A stretch of 64,000 nucleotides of DNA, taken from positions 12,865 to 76,864 of the forward strand of contig JAPDQV010000007.1 in assembly GCA_034505495.1 (NCBI GenBank). The letters are read 5' to 3'. Below the pieces are notes generated by a model. That model was not told the origin of the DNA, did no database searches, and was given only the letters and a program-made list of their open reading frames with translations. How positions within the stretch are numbered: position 1 is the first letter of the stretch; each line of letters starts with the position of its first letter. Shown piece by piece: positions 52,297 through 61,086 of the stretch. Origin of the DNA: a candidate division KSB1 bacterium. Its GTDB lineage: Bacteria; Zhuqueibacterota; Zhuqueibacteria; Residuimicrobiales; Krinioviventaceae. The translations under genes and the position numbers were made by a program.

Positions 52297-53140
52297 ATGG
52301 ACTTTTGGCAACATTTGCCCGACAAAATTAATCCCGTTTTGTTCCAATAGGGCGGCCTGCAGCTGCGCTGGTACGGGTTGATGTATGAGATCGCGTTTGT
52401 TGTGGTTTACGGATTGACGCTTTATCGCTTGAAGCGCGAGCCGCTCCCCTTTGCGCAGAGTACTATTGATGCGTTTTTCGGCTGGGCAATCGCCGGAATA
52501 CTGATCGGCGGCAGGCTGGGTTATGTGCTGTTCTATGAGCCGATGATGATGATTGAAAACCCTGTGGCCATTTTTTGCCGATCGATTGGAGAAACGGCAT
52601 GCGGTTCACAGGTCTCAGCGGCATGTCCTTTCATGGCGGGCTGATCGGCGTTGCTTTGGTCTCGCTCTGGTTTTGTCGCCGCCGCTCGATCAATTTTTGG
52701 GAGCCGGCCGATCTGATCGTTCCGGCGGTGCCCCTCGGCTATACTTTCGGCCGTCTCGGCAATTTTCTCAACGGTGAATTATACGGTCGACCTTCGACGC
52801 TCCCGTGGGGCATGTATTTTCCCGCTGATTCGACAGGTTTGCTGCGCCGGCCTTCCCAGCTTTATGAAGCATTTTTTGAGGGAATCGTTTTATTCGCGCT
52901 CTTGCGGCCGCTGCGGCAGCGCCGGTCTCTGCAGCGCTTGTTTTTGCCCCTTTATTTAATTGGATACGGAATGGTTCGTTTTTTCATCGAGTTCGTGCGG
53001 CAGCCGGATGCGCATTTGGAAGCGTACTGGGACCTTTAACCATGGGGCAAGTTCTTTGTCTGGCAATGATTCTCGGCGGAGCCGTGCCGGCTGTCAAGCT
53101 GCGCCGCGCGACTCCGCCGAATACCTCAATGACTATTTGA
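52297..53140 (+). pseudogene. lgt: Prolipoprotein diacylglyceryl transferase with three lesions
   Basis: The product is recognisable: INPVLF, GGLQLRWYGLMYEIAF, GGRLGYVLFYEP, MSFHGGLIG and the family signature GRLGNFLNGELYG, then LTMGQVLCLAMIL at the end. Three changes break the frame. Codon 18 is TAG (52348-52350). One T appears missing from the T-run at 52571-52576, since frame 1 gives VAIF and another frame continues LPIDWRNGMRF. One base appears missing near 53025-53029, so the tail LGPLTMGQ is out of frame. Restoring two bases gives 281 residues, the normal length. Lgt attaches diacylglycerol to lipoprotein cysteines and is essential in most diderms. Sequence error or decay with a second copy elsewhere are both possible. 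Confidence 0.82.
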
Positions 53141-55121
53141 CTCCCTGCGTGATGCCCGGCCAATCGTCCGTCCGGAACGGCGAAGCCGGCAACCCTTCTC
53201 GGTTGTACAAATTGCAGTTCGGATTGTCGGCCCAGCCGTAGCGTACCGCCGCCGGATCAGGCACTTGCGGACTCCAAACCAGGACCGTTTCACCCTCGAT
53301 TTCAGCCTCCGCCCAGACGAACTTTTTGTCCGTTCCGGCGATCGCAAATCCGGTCAGTTTGGGCCCTTTTGCGACCAAGCCGCTCCCCACGTGATCAAAC
53401 TTTAGACGAATCTTGTTTCCCTCGAAGGACATGGACTTGTAGATCGGCCCGCTGTAAACAATATCTCTGCCGTAGGCTTTGGCGAGCGCGTTAAGCGCCA
53501 GTCGGCGTCCGACTTCCTGCTTGTTCTTCGGGTGGATGTCGAACGCATCGCCGATGTCTATGGCAACCGCCATGCCGGTGTTGGGTAACGACAACGTCAT
53601 CAGCTGGGCCTCGCGCAGCTCCGCCCAGTCGCTGTCACCCGGTTCCGGCGCTGTCGGTTTAAAGTTGGCGAGCTGAACGAAAAGAAAGGGGAAATCCCCT
53701 TGTCCCCATTTTTGCCGCCAGCAATTGATCAGAGTGGGGAAAAGAGTCCGATATTGGTAGGCGCGGGAAGCATTGGATTCGCCCTGATACCAAATGGCGC
53801 CGCGCAGAGCATAGGGAATCAAGGGATAAATCATGGCATTGTAGAGAACCGTAGGACGGTTGGGGTTGTCCGGCGGCAACGGCCGCGGCGGCACATCCTT
53901 GAGGTTGACTGCGGTCAAGTACTTCCACTCGCCGGCCAGGCTCATATGTTTTCCCTCCGATGAGCTCAGCACCAGCTCCTCCTTGGCACCCCAGAGGCCG
54001 CCGCCTCCGCCGGTATCCAGCACCTGCACGGCAATTACGTTTCTGCCGGGTTTAAACAGACCGGCATCGATCTTGTACTCGCGCGGTTTATTGTAGCCGT
54101 CCGTTGCGCCCACCTGGACTCCGTTGACATAGGTGATATCCTGATCGTCTATCGCGCCGAGCTTGAGCGTAAAGGTTTCATTCGGCAAAAGATCAGGCAG
54201 CGTGACGATCTTGCGGAACCAGACGATGCCGTCGAAATTCGGCAAACCGGCGTTTTCCCACAAGCTCGGCAGCTGCATGGTTTTCCAATTGCCGTCGTCA
54301 TAACCTGGAGCCTGCCAGGTCGGAGAGCCGGCCAGGGCAATACTGATTTTTTGTTCAACCAGCTTTTGCCATTCCGCCAGCCGTTGTTGGTAACTCGCTC
54401 TTACTTCGGCCTCGTTTAACGCCTCGACCTGCAAAGCCTCCACGGCCTGCTTAAAGTCTTCGAGGGTCATCAAAGCGTCGGCAGCTGTCCAGGCTTCGGC
54501 AACCGTGCCGCCCCATGAGCTGTGAATGAGGCCGATCGGCACGCCCAATTCCTTGTAAAGGGTGCGGCCGAAAAAATAGGCCGTAGCGGAAAAGTTGCCG
54601 ACGGTTGTCGGCCTGCATTCCACCCACGGCTGAGCATCGATGTCGTCCTTCGGCTTTAGGCTCATGGCGTGGTTCACCTGAAAGAGCCGAATATGCGGAT
54701 AATCGGCTTCGGCAATCTCACGCGCATAGTTGAGCACCTCGCCCCAGCCGGCCAACGGCATTTCCATATTCGACTGTCCGGAACAGACCCACACCTCGCC
54801 GATCATTACATTGCGGAAAGTCAAGGTGTCCTTACCGATGACCTTTAGTTCATAAGGGCCGCCTGCAGACATCGGCGGCAACTTGACCATCCAAAAGCTG
54901 TCGGGCTGGGCGGTCACACCTTGCCTGCGACCGTTTAAAACAACCGTCACTTTGCCGCCGGGAGACGCTTTACCCCAAATCGGCATCTCTTTTTCCTGCT
55001 GCAGAACCATGTTGTCCGTGAACAACTTGGGAAGACGAACCTCCTCCGCCGGTCGCGCAAAATAGGAACAGCCGACCAGGCACATCGCACTCGACAAGAG
55101 AACCACAATCAATAAACGCAT
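53133..55121 (-). CDS. Sialate O-acetylesterase-like lipoprotein
   Basis: 662 residues from the third methionine (55121), with GGAGGCGGCG upstream; the open frame starts at 55199. A lipoprotein signal (LLIVVLLSSAMCLVGC) puts it in the outer membrane or periplasm. The SGNH core is split: VCSGQSNMEMPL near residue 105 carries the nucleophile Ser, GAIWYQGESNA is the next block, and DIGDAFDIHPKNK near the end carries the D-x-x-H pair. A galactose-binding jelly-roll lies between (around 250-400). It removes acetyl groups from sialic acids or other glycans. Convergent with lgt, overlapping by 8 bases. Confidence 0.92.
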   Translation of the reverse strand: MRLLIVVLLSSAMCLVGCSYFARPAEEVRLPKLFTDNMVLQQEKEMPIWGKASPGGKVTVVLNGRRQGVTAQPDSFWMVKLPPMSAGGPYELKVIGKDTLTFRNVMIGEVWVCSGQSNMEMPLAGWGEVLNYAREIAEADYPHIRLFQVNHAMSLKPKDDIDAQPWVECRPTTVGNFSATAYFFGRTLYKELGVPIGLIHSSWGGTVAEAWTAADALMTLEDFKQAVEALQVEALNEAEVRASYQQRLAEWQKLVEQKISIALAGSPTWQAPGYDDGNWKTMQLPSLWENAGLPNFDGIVWFRKIVTLPDLLPNETFTLKLGAIDDQDITYVNGVQVGATDGYNKPREYKIDAGLFKPGRNVIAVQVLDTGGGGGLWGAKEELVLSSSEGKHMSLAGEWKYLTAVNLKDVPPRPLPPDNPNRPTVLYNAMIYPLIPYALRGAIWYQGESNASRAYQYRTLFPTLINCWRQKWGQGDFPFLFVQLANFKPTAPEPGDSDWAELREAQLMTLSLPNTGMAVAIDIGDAFDIHPKNKQEVGRRLALNALAKAYGRDIVYSGPIYKSMSFEGNKIRLKFDHVGSGLVAKGPKLTGFAIAGTDKKFVWAEAEIEGETVLVWSPQVPDPAAVRYGWADNPNCNLYNREGLPASPFRTDDWPGITQGVK

Positions 55122-55244
55122 CGCCGCCTCCATTTGCTGTTTTGACGAAAAAATAAGCAATCGATGTTTAGACTGAAAGTAAATTCTTTCCGTTGCCATT
55201 TTCGACTTGTGAAAAAGCGATAGAATCCGTTAATTCTCATGTAA

Positions 55245-56144
55245 ATGGAAAACATGACGAACAAAGGTCTGGTGCACGGCGCTGCAGCCTATTTTCTCTG
55301 GGGCATTTTTCCGATTTATTGGAAGCTTCTAAAAGCGGCCCATCCATTGGAAATACTCTGCCATCGCATCCTCTGGTCGTTGCTGTTTGTCGCCGTCATC
55401 CTGTTGATGCTTAGCCGCCGTGAGTGGCTGACGGTGGCGAAGCAACGTCGTACGCTGCTTCTCTTTGCAGGGTCTTCTCTGCTTTTGGCAATAAATTGGC
55501 TGACGTTTATCTATGCCGTCAACAGCGGCTTTATTGTCGAGGCCAGCTTGGGCTACTTTATCAATCCGCTGTTCAATGTGCTTTTGGGGTTCATTTTTCT
55601 TCGAGAGCGGCTGCGGCCCGCGCAGACCTCAGCCGTCGGACTTGCCGGCCTCGGTGTGCTTTGGCTGACGATGCGTTACGGGGCTTTCCCTTGGCTGGCG
55701 ATCACCCTGGCCGTCACGTTCGGCCTCTACGGGTTGTTGCGCAAAATCGCCCCTCTCGGCTCCCTCGAAGGTCTTTGCCTGGAAACGCTCATCCTTGCCG
55801 TCCCGGCGCTCATCGGCATTGCCGTTCTTCAGCGCAGCGGCCATGCTCTCTTTCTGCACCGTTTCAGCCCGACGCTGCTGCTCATGTTTGCCGGACCTGT
55901 GACTGCAGTGCCGTTGATTCTTTTTTCCTCTTCCGCCCGCCGCATTTCTTTGACTGCTTTGGGGTTGCTGCAGTACATTGCTCCGACATTGCAGTTTCTC
56001 GTCGGGGTGTGGATTTATCGCGAGCCTTTCAGTTTGCAGCGATTCATAGGTTTTGCCGTCATCTGGACGGCCCTGGCTTTGTATATGATCGAAAGCTATC
56101 GGCATGCCCGCGCTCTCACCCTATCGCCCGCTCCTATAGAATGA
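55245..56144 (+). CDS. rarD: RarD-type EamA transporter
   Basis: 299 residues with about ten transmembrane helices. KGLVHGAAAYFLWGIFPIYWKLL is the classic RarD start, followed by ILCHRILWS and NWLTFIYAVN. RarD was named as a chloramphenicol-sensitivity protein and is now placed among DMT-type permeases, with no certain substrate. It is monocistronic by position, divergent from the acetylesterase. Confidence 0.93.
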   Translation: MENMTNKGLVHGAAAYFLWGIFPIYWKLLKAAHPLEILCHRILWSLLFVAVILLMLSRREWLTVAKQRRTLLLFAGSSLLLAINWLTFIYAVNSGFIVEASLGYFINPLFNVLLGFIFLRERLRPAQTSAVGLAGLGVLWLTMRYGAFPWLAITLAVTFGLYGLLRKIAPLGSLEGLCLETLILAVPALIGIAVLQRSGHALFLHRFSPTLLLMFAGPVTAVPLILFSSSARRISLTALGLLQYIAPTLQFLVGVWIYREPFSLQRFIGFAVIWTALALYMIESYRHARALTLSPAPIE

Positions 56145-56241
56145 AATCAAGCGACTTTTCTTTACAAAATAAAAAGATTAATCGGTTGATTTTGAGGCCT
56201 GGTTGTAATATGTTCATTTAAATAACGACAGGGTGAAAAAG

Positions 56242-57618
56242 ATGAAAAAGAGTCTCACGATATTGATTCTTTCAGGTATTTTGCAGGCAGGGGAATGGAC
56301 GACGTTTACGACTGCCAACAGCGGATTGGCCGGCAACGAGGTTCGCTGCGTGGCCATTGATTCCAAAGGCGTCAAATGGTTCGGCACGGATAAAGGTCTT
56401 TCGGCGTTCGACGGCAGCCGATGGATTACCATCCGTTACGAAGCGGGCGCCAAGCAGACATTGGCCGATAATGCGGTCAACGACTTGGCCGTCGAACAAA
56501 TGGCCGGCGGTTTCGACGAGTTGTGGATCGCCACGGATAACGGCGTCTCCGTGTTCGGTATCGAGTCGCTCGACGCCATAACCAAAGCGACCCCTTATCG
56601 AAAAGACAATACCGGCCTCATCGACAACAAAGTGACGGCCGTGGCCGTCGATCCTCTGCGGCGCGAGCGATGGTTCGGCACGCCCTTTGGTGTTTCGCGC
56701 TTTAACGGCGTTTCATGGCGCAGCTTTTCGACGGCAACCGTGCCGATCCTCGCCTGGGACGACGTCACCTCCATCGGTATCGATCCTCCCGGCGGCTGGA
56801 AATACATCGGCACCAAAAACGGCCGCCGCGAAATGAACGGCGTGGCGCGCCTTCTCACCAGCCCCAATGATGTGGATGCGATCACCTCACCGTCGCCCTA
56901 CAGCAAAGAGTGGAGCGGTCTGTATTCAACGGACGTCTATGCGGTGTTTGTCGACGTTGACGGTACGCAATGGTACGGCACCGACGTCGGCTTTGCCTAC
57001 CACGACACCACGGAAACCAAGGCGGGCTGGGATAATTTTACCGTCGATGAAGGCCTGATTCATAATCAGGTGCGGGCGATTACGAAAGAAAAGGGGCAGG
57101 TCGTTTGGGTTGGTACGCTCGGCGGGTTGTCGCGGTTCGAATACCAGTTCGGTGAATACGACATCGAAGTGTGGAAATTTACCAATTACACAACCGCCGA
57201 CGGACTGGCGGACAATCGAGTCTATGACATCGCCATCGATGCTGACGGTTCTCTGTGGATTGCCACGGCCTCCGGTGTGTCGCACTTTACCGGCGCGTCC
57301 GCCGTCTCCCAGCCTCAGCCGCAGCGTCCCGCGGCTTTTGGACTCGTCAAAAACTATCCGAATCCTTTTAATCCGGAGACTACCATCGAGTATGCGCTGC
57401 CTGCCTCGGGGCGCGTCGAGTTGGCGATCTATGGTGCGGACGGCCGGTTCATTACCGGGCTTGTCAGCATGCGGCAGGCTTCCGGTATCCATCGCGTCAC
57501 TTGGAACGGCAGAAGCGAGTCCGGCGACGCAGTATCCAGCGGCGTGTATTATGCGCGGCTCTCGTTCGACGGGGAACCGGCATTCGTCGATGTCCTCAAA
57601 CTGGTTTTGGTGAAATAG
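56242..57618 (+). CDS. Secreted propeller protein with T9SS C-terminal tail
   Basis: About 458 residues from the ATG at 56242 (AGGGTGAAAAAG region; 56233 is in frame). A signal peptide (LTILILSGILQAG) leads to two-component-regulator-propeller repeats (GLAGNEVRCVAIDSKGVKWFGTDKG; ADNAVNDLAVEQ; LIDNKVTAVAVDPLRRERWFGTP; LADNRVYDIAIDADGSLWIATASG). The final 90 residues begin NYPNPFNPETTIEYALP and end DVLKLVLVK, the form of a T9SS type A sorting domain (Por_Secre_tail/FlgD-like). It would be carried through the T9SS and fixed on the surface. This is the clearest cargo candidate for the PorD/PorV-like system of this genome. Confidence 0.9.
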   Translation: MKKSLTILILSGILQAGEWTTFTTANSGLAGNEVRCVAIDSKGVKWFGTDKGLSAFDGSRWITIRYEAGAKQTLADNAVNDLAVEQMAGGFDELWIATDNGVSVFGIESLDAITKATPYRKDNTGLIDNKVTAVAVDPLRRERWFGTPFGVSRFNGVSWRSFSTATVPILAWDDVTSIGIDPPGGWKYIGTKNGRREMNGVARLLTSPNDVDAITSPSPYSKEWSGLYSTDVYAVFVDVDGTQWYGTDVGFAYHDTTETKAGWDNFTVDEGLIHNQVRAITKEKGQVVWVGTLGGLSRFEYQFGEYDIEVWKFTNYTTADGLADNRVYDIAIDADGSLWIATASGVSHFTGASAVSQPQPQRPAAFGLVKNYPNPFNPETTIEYALPASGRVELAIYGADGRFITGLVSMRQASGIHRVTWNGRSESGDAVSSGVYYARLSFDGEPAFVDVLKLVLVK

Positions 57619-57623
57619 CCGCT

Positions 57624-57947
57624 CTACTCATCAAAAAGCGACACGACATTGCCGCCGGTTCGACGATTTTCCTGCTTGGATTTCGAAGGCTTTGGGCTTT
57701 CCGGATAGGGCGGTTTTTGCAGTTGCATCGGAATTTGGTTCATGGTGAACGGCTGCCCGCGCAGCTGATCTTTATCGAGAATCCAGGTCATGCGCTGCAT
57801 CGGCAACGTAAGGGTGACGAACGTCAAATGATACCACCCTTTTTTGATGTCCGGATCGATCCGTTCGATCTGAGCAAAAAAGGCCGGCTTTTCTTCAATG
57901 TGGACGAGAATCACCTCACCGGGTTGAAACATCTTGGCGTAAAGCAT
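57624..57947 (-). CDS. Conserved small protein of unknown function
   Basis: 107 residues, no signal. A beta-rich core: FQPGEVILVHIEEKPAFFAQIERI, then KKGWYHLTFVTLTLPMQRMTWILDKDQLRGQPFTMNQIPMQL. I recall similar proteins from other phyla with the same order (GEVxLVH, PAFFA, W-x-LTVP, TWIL, FTM). I cannot give it a name. The C-terminal tail is Lys/Pro-rich. It lies convergent with the T9SS-cargo gene and divergent from pyrR. Confidence 0.7.
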   Translation of the reverse strand: MLYAKMFQPGEVILVHIEEKPAFFAQIERIDPDIKKGWYHLTFVTLTLPMQRMTWILDKDQLRGQPFTMNQIPMQLQKPPYPESPKPSKSKQENRRTGGNVVSLFDE

Positions 57948-57981
57948 ACTCTACCGATCCGTTTTGATCGACCGACAAAGT

Positions 57982-58011
57982 ATAACCAAATTCACGGAAA
58001 TAACCAAATTC
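57982..58011. repeat. Two direct 12-base repeats before pyrR
   Basis: ATAACCAAATTC occurs at 57982-57993 and again at 58000-58011, an 18-base period. It lies between the divergent small gene and the pyrR promoter and could be a repressor or activator site, or a chance duplication. Confidence 0.6.
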
Positions 58012-58026
58012 TGCGTGAAAAAAGGC

Positions 58027-58055
58027 TTGCTTATCATGCAGCGGATTGATAAAAT
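58027..58055 (+). promoter_or_regulatory. Sigma70-type promoter for pyrR-pyrB-pyrC
   Basis: TTGCTT (58027-58032), 17 bases, TAAAAT (58050-58055). The leader is about 33 bases, with a 7-base hairpin (TGCTTTT/AAAAGCA, 58061-58076), which is too short for a classical PyrR attenuator. Confidence 0.55.
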
Positions 58056-58094
58056 GATGCTGCTTTTTCAAAAGCAACCTCAACGGAACTCGCT

Positions 58095-58646
58095 ATGTGC
58101 AAAGTAAAGGCAATTTTGATCAACGAAGTCGGTTTGGCTCGCACACTGACGCGCCTGGCGCATGAGATTGTGGAGCGGAATGCGGGGGCAAAGAACCTGG
58201 CGATCATCGGTGTGCGTACGCGCGGCGCTACTTTGGCGGAAAGATTGGTCAAGAGGATCGAGGAGATCGAAGGGGTGCGCGTGCCGCTCGGGGCTTTGGA
58301 TATTACTCTTTACCGCGACGACTTTCGGCGGCGCCTCAAACAGCCTCTGGTGCAGGCGACCGATATTCCCTTCGCTCTCGATGAAATGAATATCGTGCTG
58401 GTGGACGACGTACTCTACACCGGCCGCACTTCGCGCGCCGCGTTGGACGCCCTGATGGATCTCGGCAGACCCGCCAGCGTTCAGCTGGCCGTATTGATCG
58501 ATCGAGGCCATCGAGAGCTGCCCATTCAGCCCGACTATGTCGGTAAAAGAGTGACCACCTCCATCGGCGAAGAAGTCCGCGTGCGTTTGAAAGAAAAAGA
58601 CGGCGAAGACGCCGTGCTGTTGGTGGAAGCGCCGGAGGAACAATAA
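58095..58646 (+). CDS. pyrR: PyrR regulator / uracil phosphoribosyltransferase
   Basis: 183 residues. The PRPP-binding motif is NIVLVDDVLYTGRTSRAAL, and GVRTRGATLAERL and ALDITLYRDD are typical of PyrR. In Bacillus, PyrR binds pyr mRNA when UMP is high and also has weak uracil phosphoribosyltransferase activity. Here the leader is too short for the Bacillus-type attenuator, so control may work differently or the protein may act mainly as an enzyme. It is the first gene of pyrR-pyrB-pyrC, 2 bases before pyrB. Confidence 0.95.
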   Translation: MCKVKAILINEVGLARTLTRLAHEIVERNAGAKNLAIIGVRTRGATLAERLVKRIEEIEGVRVPLGALDITLYRDDFRRRLKQPLVQATDIPFALDEMNIVLVDDVLYTGRTSRAALDALMDLGRPASVQLAVLIDRGHRELPIQPDYVGKRVTTSIGEEVRVRLKEKDGEDAVLLVEAPEEQ

Positions 58647-58648
58647 CC

Positions 58649-59590
58649 ATGGGTTTGTCGAGTCGACATTTGCTCGGCTTGGAAGGGGTTCCGGCTAAAG
58701 ACATCACGCTTATTTTGGATACGGCCGAAAACCTGAAAAGCATTCTGGATCGGCCTATACCCAAAGTGCCGACGCTAAGGGGTATTACGGTTGTTAATCT
58801 CTTTTTCGAAAACTCGACGCGCACCCGTATTTCTTTCGAATTGGCTGAAAAGCGGCTTTCAGCCGATACCATTAATTTTTCCGCCGCCGGCAGCTCGGTG
58901 AAAAAGGGCGAGACGCTCAAGGATACGGTGCGCAACATCGAGGCGATGAAAATCGACATGATCGTTGTGCGTCATTCAGCCGCCGGGGTTCCCTATTTTC
59001 TCACCCAGTGCACCGACGCGGTCATCATCAATGCCGGCGACGGCAGGCACGAGCATCCGACGCAGGCTCTGCTCGACATGATGACGCTGCGCGAAAAGTG
59101 GGGGACGCTGAAAGGCAAAAAGGTGGCGATCATCGGCGACATTCGACACAGCCGAGTCGCGGGCTCGAACATTCGCGGACTAAAAACCATGGGCGCCGAG
59201 GTGATGGTCTGTGGTCCCCGAACTTTGATCCCTCCGGGCATTAAAGAGTTCGGCGTTGAGGTCACCTATCGGCTGGATGAAGCCATCGAGTGGGCGGACG
59301 CCTTGAACGTTTTACGTATTCAGCTTGAGCGTCAGGAAAAGGGGCTTTTCCCTTCCATACGTGAATATCACAATGAATACGGCATTACACGCGAGCGCAT
59401 CGCCCGTGCCAAAAAGGAGCTGATCATCATGCATCCCGGCCCGATCAACCGCGGAGTGGAGCTCGATGCCGATGTGGCCGATTCCGAGGCCTCGATCATT
59501 CTCGATCAGGTTACCAACGGTGTGGCAGTGCGTATGGCCGTACTCGTACTGCTCAGCGGATTTGATAATTCACAGGAGTCGTTAAGGTGA
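58649..59590 (+). CDS. pyrB: Aspartate carbamoyltransferase catalytic subunit
   Basis: 313 residues, normal length. The carbamoyl-phosphate site FENSTRTRISFE is intact and HPTQALLDMMTL is the aspartate-domain block. It joins carbamoyl phosphate and aspartate, the committed step of pyrimidine synthesis. There is no pyrI regulatory-chain gene next to it, matching the class B/C pattern in which pyrB is followed by pyrC. It overlaps pyrC by 4 bases (GTGA). Confidence 0.97.
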   Translation: MGLSSRHLLGLEGVPAKDITLILDTAENLKSILDRPIPKVPTLRGITVVNLFFENSTRTRISFELAEKRLSADTINFSAAGSSVKKGETLKDTVRNIEAMKIDMIVVRHSAAGVPYFLTQCTDAVIINAGDGRHEHPTQALLDMMTLREKWGTLKGKKVAIIGDIRHSRVAGSNIRGLKTMGAEVMVCGPRTLIPPGIKEFGVEVTYRLDEAIEWADALNVLRIQLERQEKGLFPSIREYHNEYGITRERIARAKKELIIMHPGPINRGVELDADVADSEASIILDQVTNGVAVRMAVLVLLSGFDNSQESLR

Positions 59591-60882
59591 GTGATAACTT
59601 GCTTCGAGCCGACCTGATTCTGCTGCACGGCGGCGAGGTGTTCGATCCGAATGGCGGTGAGCCGATGCGGGCCGACATGGTCATCCGCAACGGCAAAATC
59701 GACCAGATCGGCTCGGTCGACCCGCAAAGCTTTAACGGAAAGGTTTACGAAATTTCCGGTTGCTGGATTACGCCGGGTTTATTCGATATGCATGTGCATC
59801 TGCGGGAGCCGGGCCGCGAAGATGAAGAGACCATCGAAAGCGGATGTTCCGCTGCAGCGGCCGGCGGCTTTACCGGCATTGCCTGCATGCCGAACACGTC
59901 GCCTCCCTGCGATTCGCAGGAGGTCGTCCGATTCATCAAGAAAAAGGCGCAGGATCAGCCGACCGAAGTCTATCCGATTGCCGCATTGACCAAAGGCCGG
60001 CAGGGTAAAGAGATCACCGAAATGGCCGATCTCGTCCGCGCCGGCGCTGTGGCTTTTTCGGATGACGGCAGCCCGGTGGCAGACACTTCTGTGATGCGCA
60101 ACGCCATGGATTATGCCTTTATGTTCGACGTGCCCATCATCGATCATTGCGAGGACCCCTTCTTGGCTCAGGGCGGCCATATGAACGAGGGGCTGATTTC
60201 TACACGTCTGGGGCTGCCGGGCATTCCGAACGCCGCCGAAGCCGTGCAGATTGCCCGCGATATCCTGCTTTGCCGACTAACCGGGGCCAAAGTCCACATT
60301 GCCCACCTCTCGACCCAAGAAGGCGTCGAACTGGTGCGTCGCGCCAAAGAAGCCGGACTGCCGGTCACGGCCGAAGTGACGCCGCATCACCTGTTTTTCA
60401 CGGATGCGGATTTGGCGACCTTTGACACCAATCTCAAGATGAATCCGCCGCTGCGCACGTCGGAAGATGTGGCGGCGCTTGAGCAGGGTCTGCGTGAAGG
60501 CGTGATCGATGCCTTTGCTTCGGATCATGCGCCGCATTCGCTCGAGGAAAAAGATGTCGAATTTGATGCCGCGCCGTTCGGCATCATCGGCTTGGAAACG
60601 ATGTTGGGCGTTGTGTTCAAACAGATCGTCGGTCGCGGTGTTTTAACGGCCGCACAGGCGCTGCAAAAAATGATCATCTCGCCGAGAAAGATCCTCGGCC
60701 TGCCGATTCCGAAACTAAGCGAGGGTCAACCTGCCGAGCTGACGATTTTTCACCCGACGGCGCTGTGGACCTTTGACAAAACTCTTTCCCGTTCCAGATC
60801 GCGCAACACGCCTTATCACGGCATGGAATTCCCGGCAAAGGTGTGGGGGATCATCAACAAGGGAATGGTTTGGACAGCATAA
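59587..60882 (+). CDS. pyrC: Dihydroorotase
   Basis: 431 residues from a GTG start. Metal motifs DMHVHLREPG and SDHAPH are both present, with the HCEDP and HIAHLST stretches between. It closes carbamoyl-aspartate into dihydroorotate. The long length is of the class I type that partners with PyrB. With pyrB, pyrR, pyrE and pyrF, only carAB and pyrD are missing from the window. Confidence 0.97.
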   Translation: MSDNLLRADLILLHGGEVFDPNGGEPMRADMVIRNGKIDQIGSVDPQSFNGKVYEISGCWITPGLFDMHVHLREPGREDEETIESGCSAAAAGGFTGIACMPNTSPPCDSQEVVRFIKKKAQDQPTEVYPIAALTKGRQGKEITEMADLVRAGAVAFSDDGSPVADTSVMRNAMDYAFMFDVPIIDHCEDPFLAQGGHMNEGLISTRLGLPGIPNAAEAVQIARDILLCRLTGAKVHIAHLSTQEGVELVRRAKEAGLPVTAEVTPHHLFFTDADLATFDTNLKMNPPLRTSEDVAALEQGLREGVIDAFASDHAPHSLEEKDVEFDAAPFGIIGLETMLGVVFKQIVGRGVLTAAQALQKMIISPRKILGLPIPKLSEGQPAELTIFHPTALWTFDKTLSRSRSRNTPYHGMEFPAKVWGIINKGMVWTA

Positions 60883-61017
60883 CGACTCTAGGACTGTTCC
60901 GTTAATTAACCTCCTTGACGAAACCGACGAAGGGAAAAAGTTTCTGCTTTTGTGTTTAACAATTGGGGATTGTTGCGGTTTTTCGGCCAAAATAGAGCTG
61001 CAGGCAAGAGAAATTTC

Positions 61018-61046
61018 TTGATTTTTTGCTTCATTTTCAATACATT
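61018..61046 (+). promoter_or_regulatory. Possible promoter for the rplM operon
   Basis: TTGATT (61018-61023), 17 bases, TACATT (61041-61046). The leader would be about 34 bases with AAGGAGA just before the TTG start. Confidence 0.45.
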
Positions 61047-61086
61047 GCATGCCTTTTTGAATTAAACCATAATAAGGAGACAGCCT

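Noticed and set aside
52348-52350. TAG in lgt as a recoded sense codon
   Set aside because: Several intact genes here end in TAG (for example the LysM, PyrE and HhH genes), and the same lgt gene has two frameshifts, which recoding would not explain.
58021-58033. AAAGGCTTGCTTA as a PyrR binding loop
   Set aside because: It shares AGGCTTGC with the Bacillus motif but lies upstream of the likely transcription start and lacks the paired attenuator hairpins.
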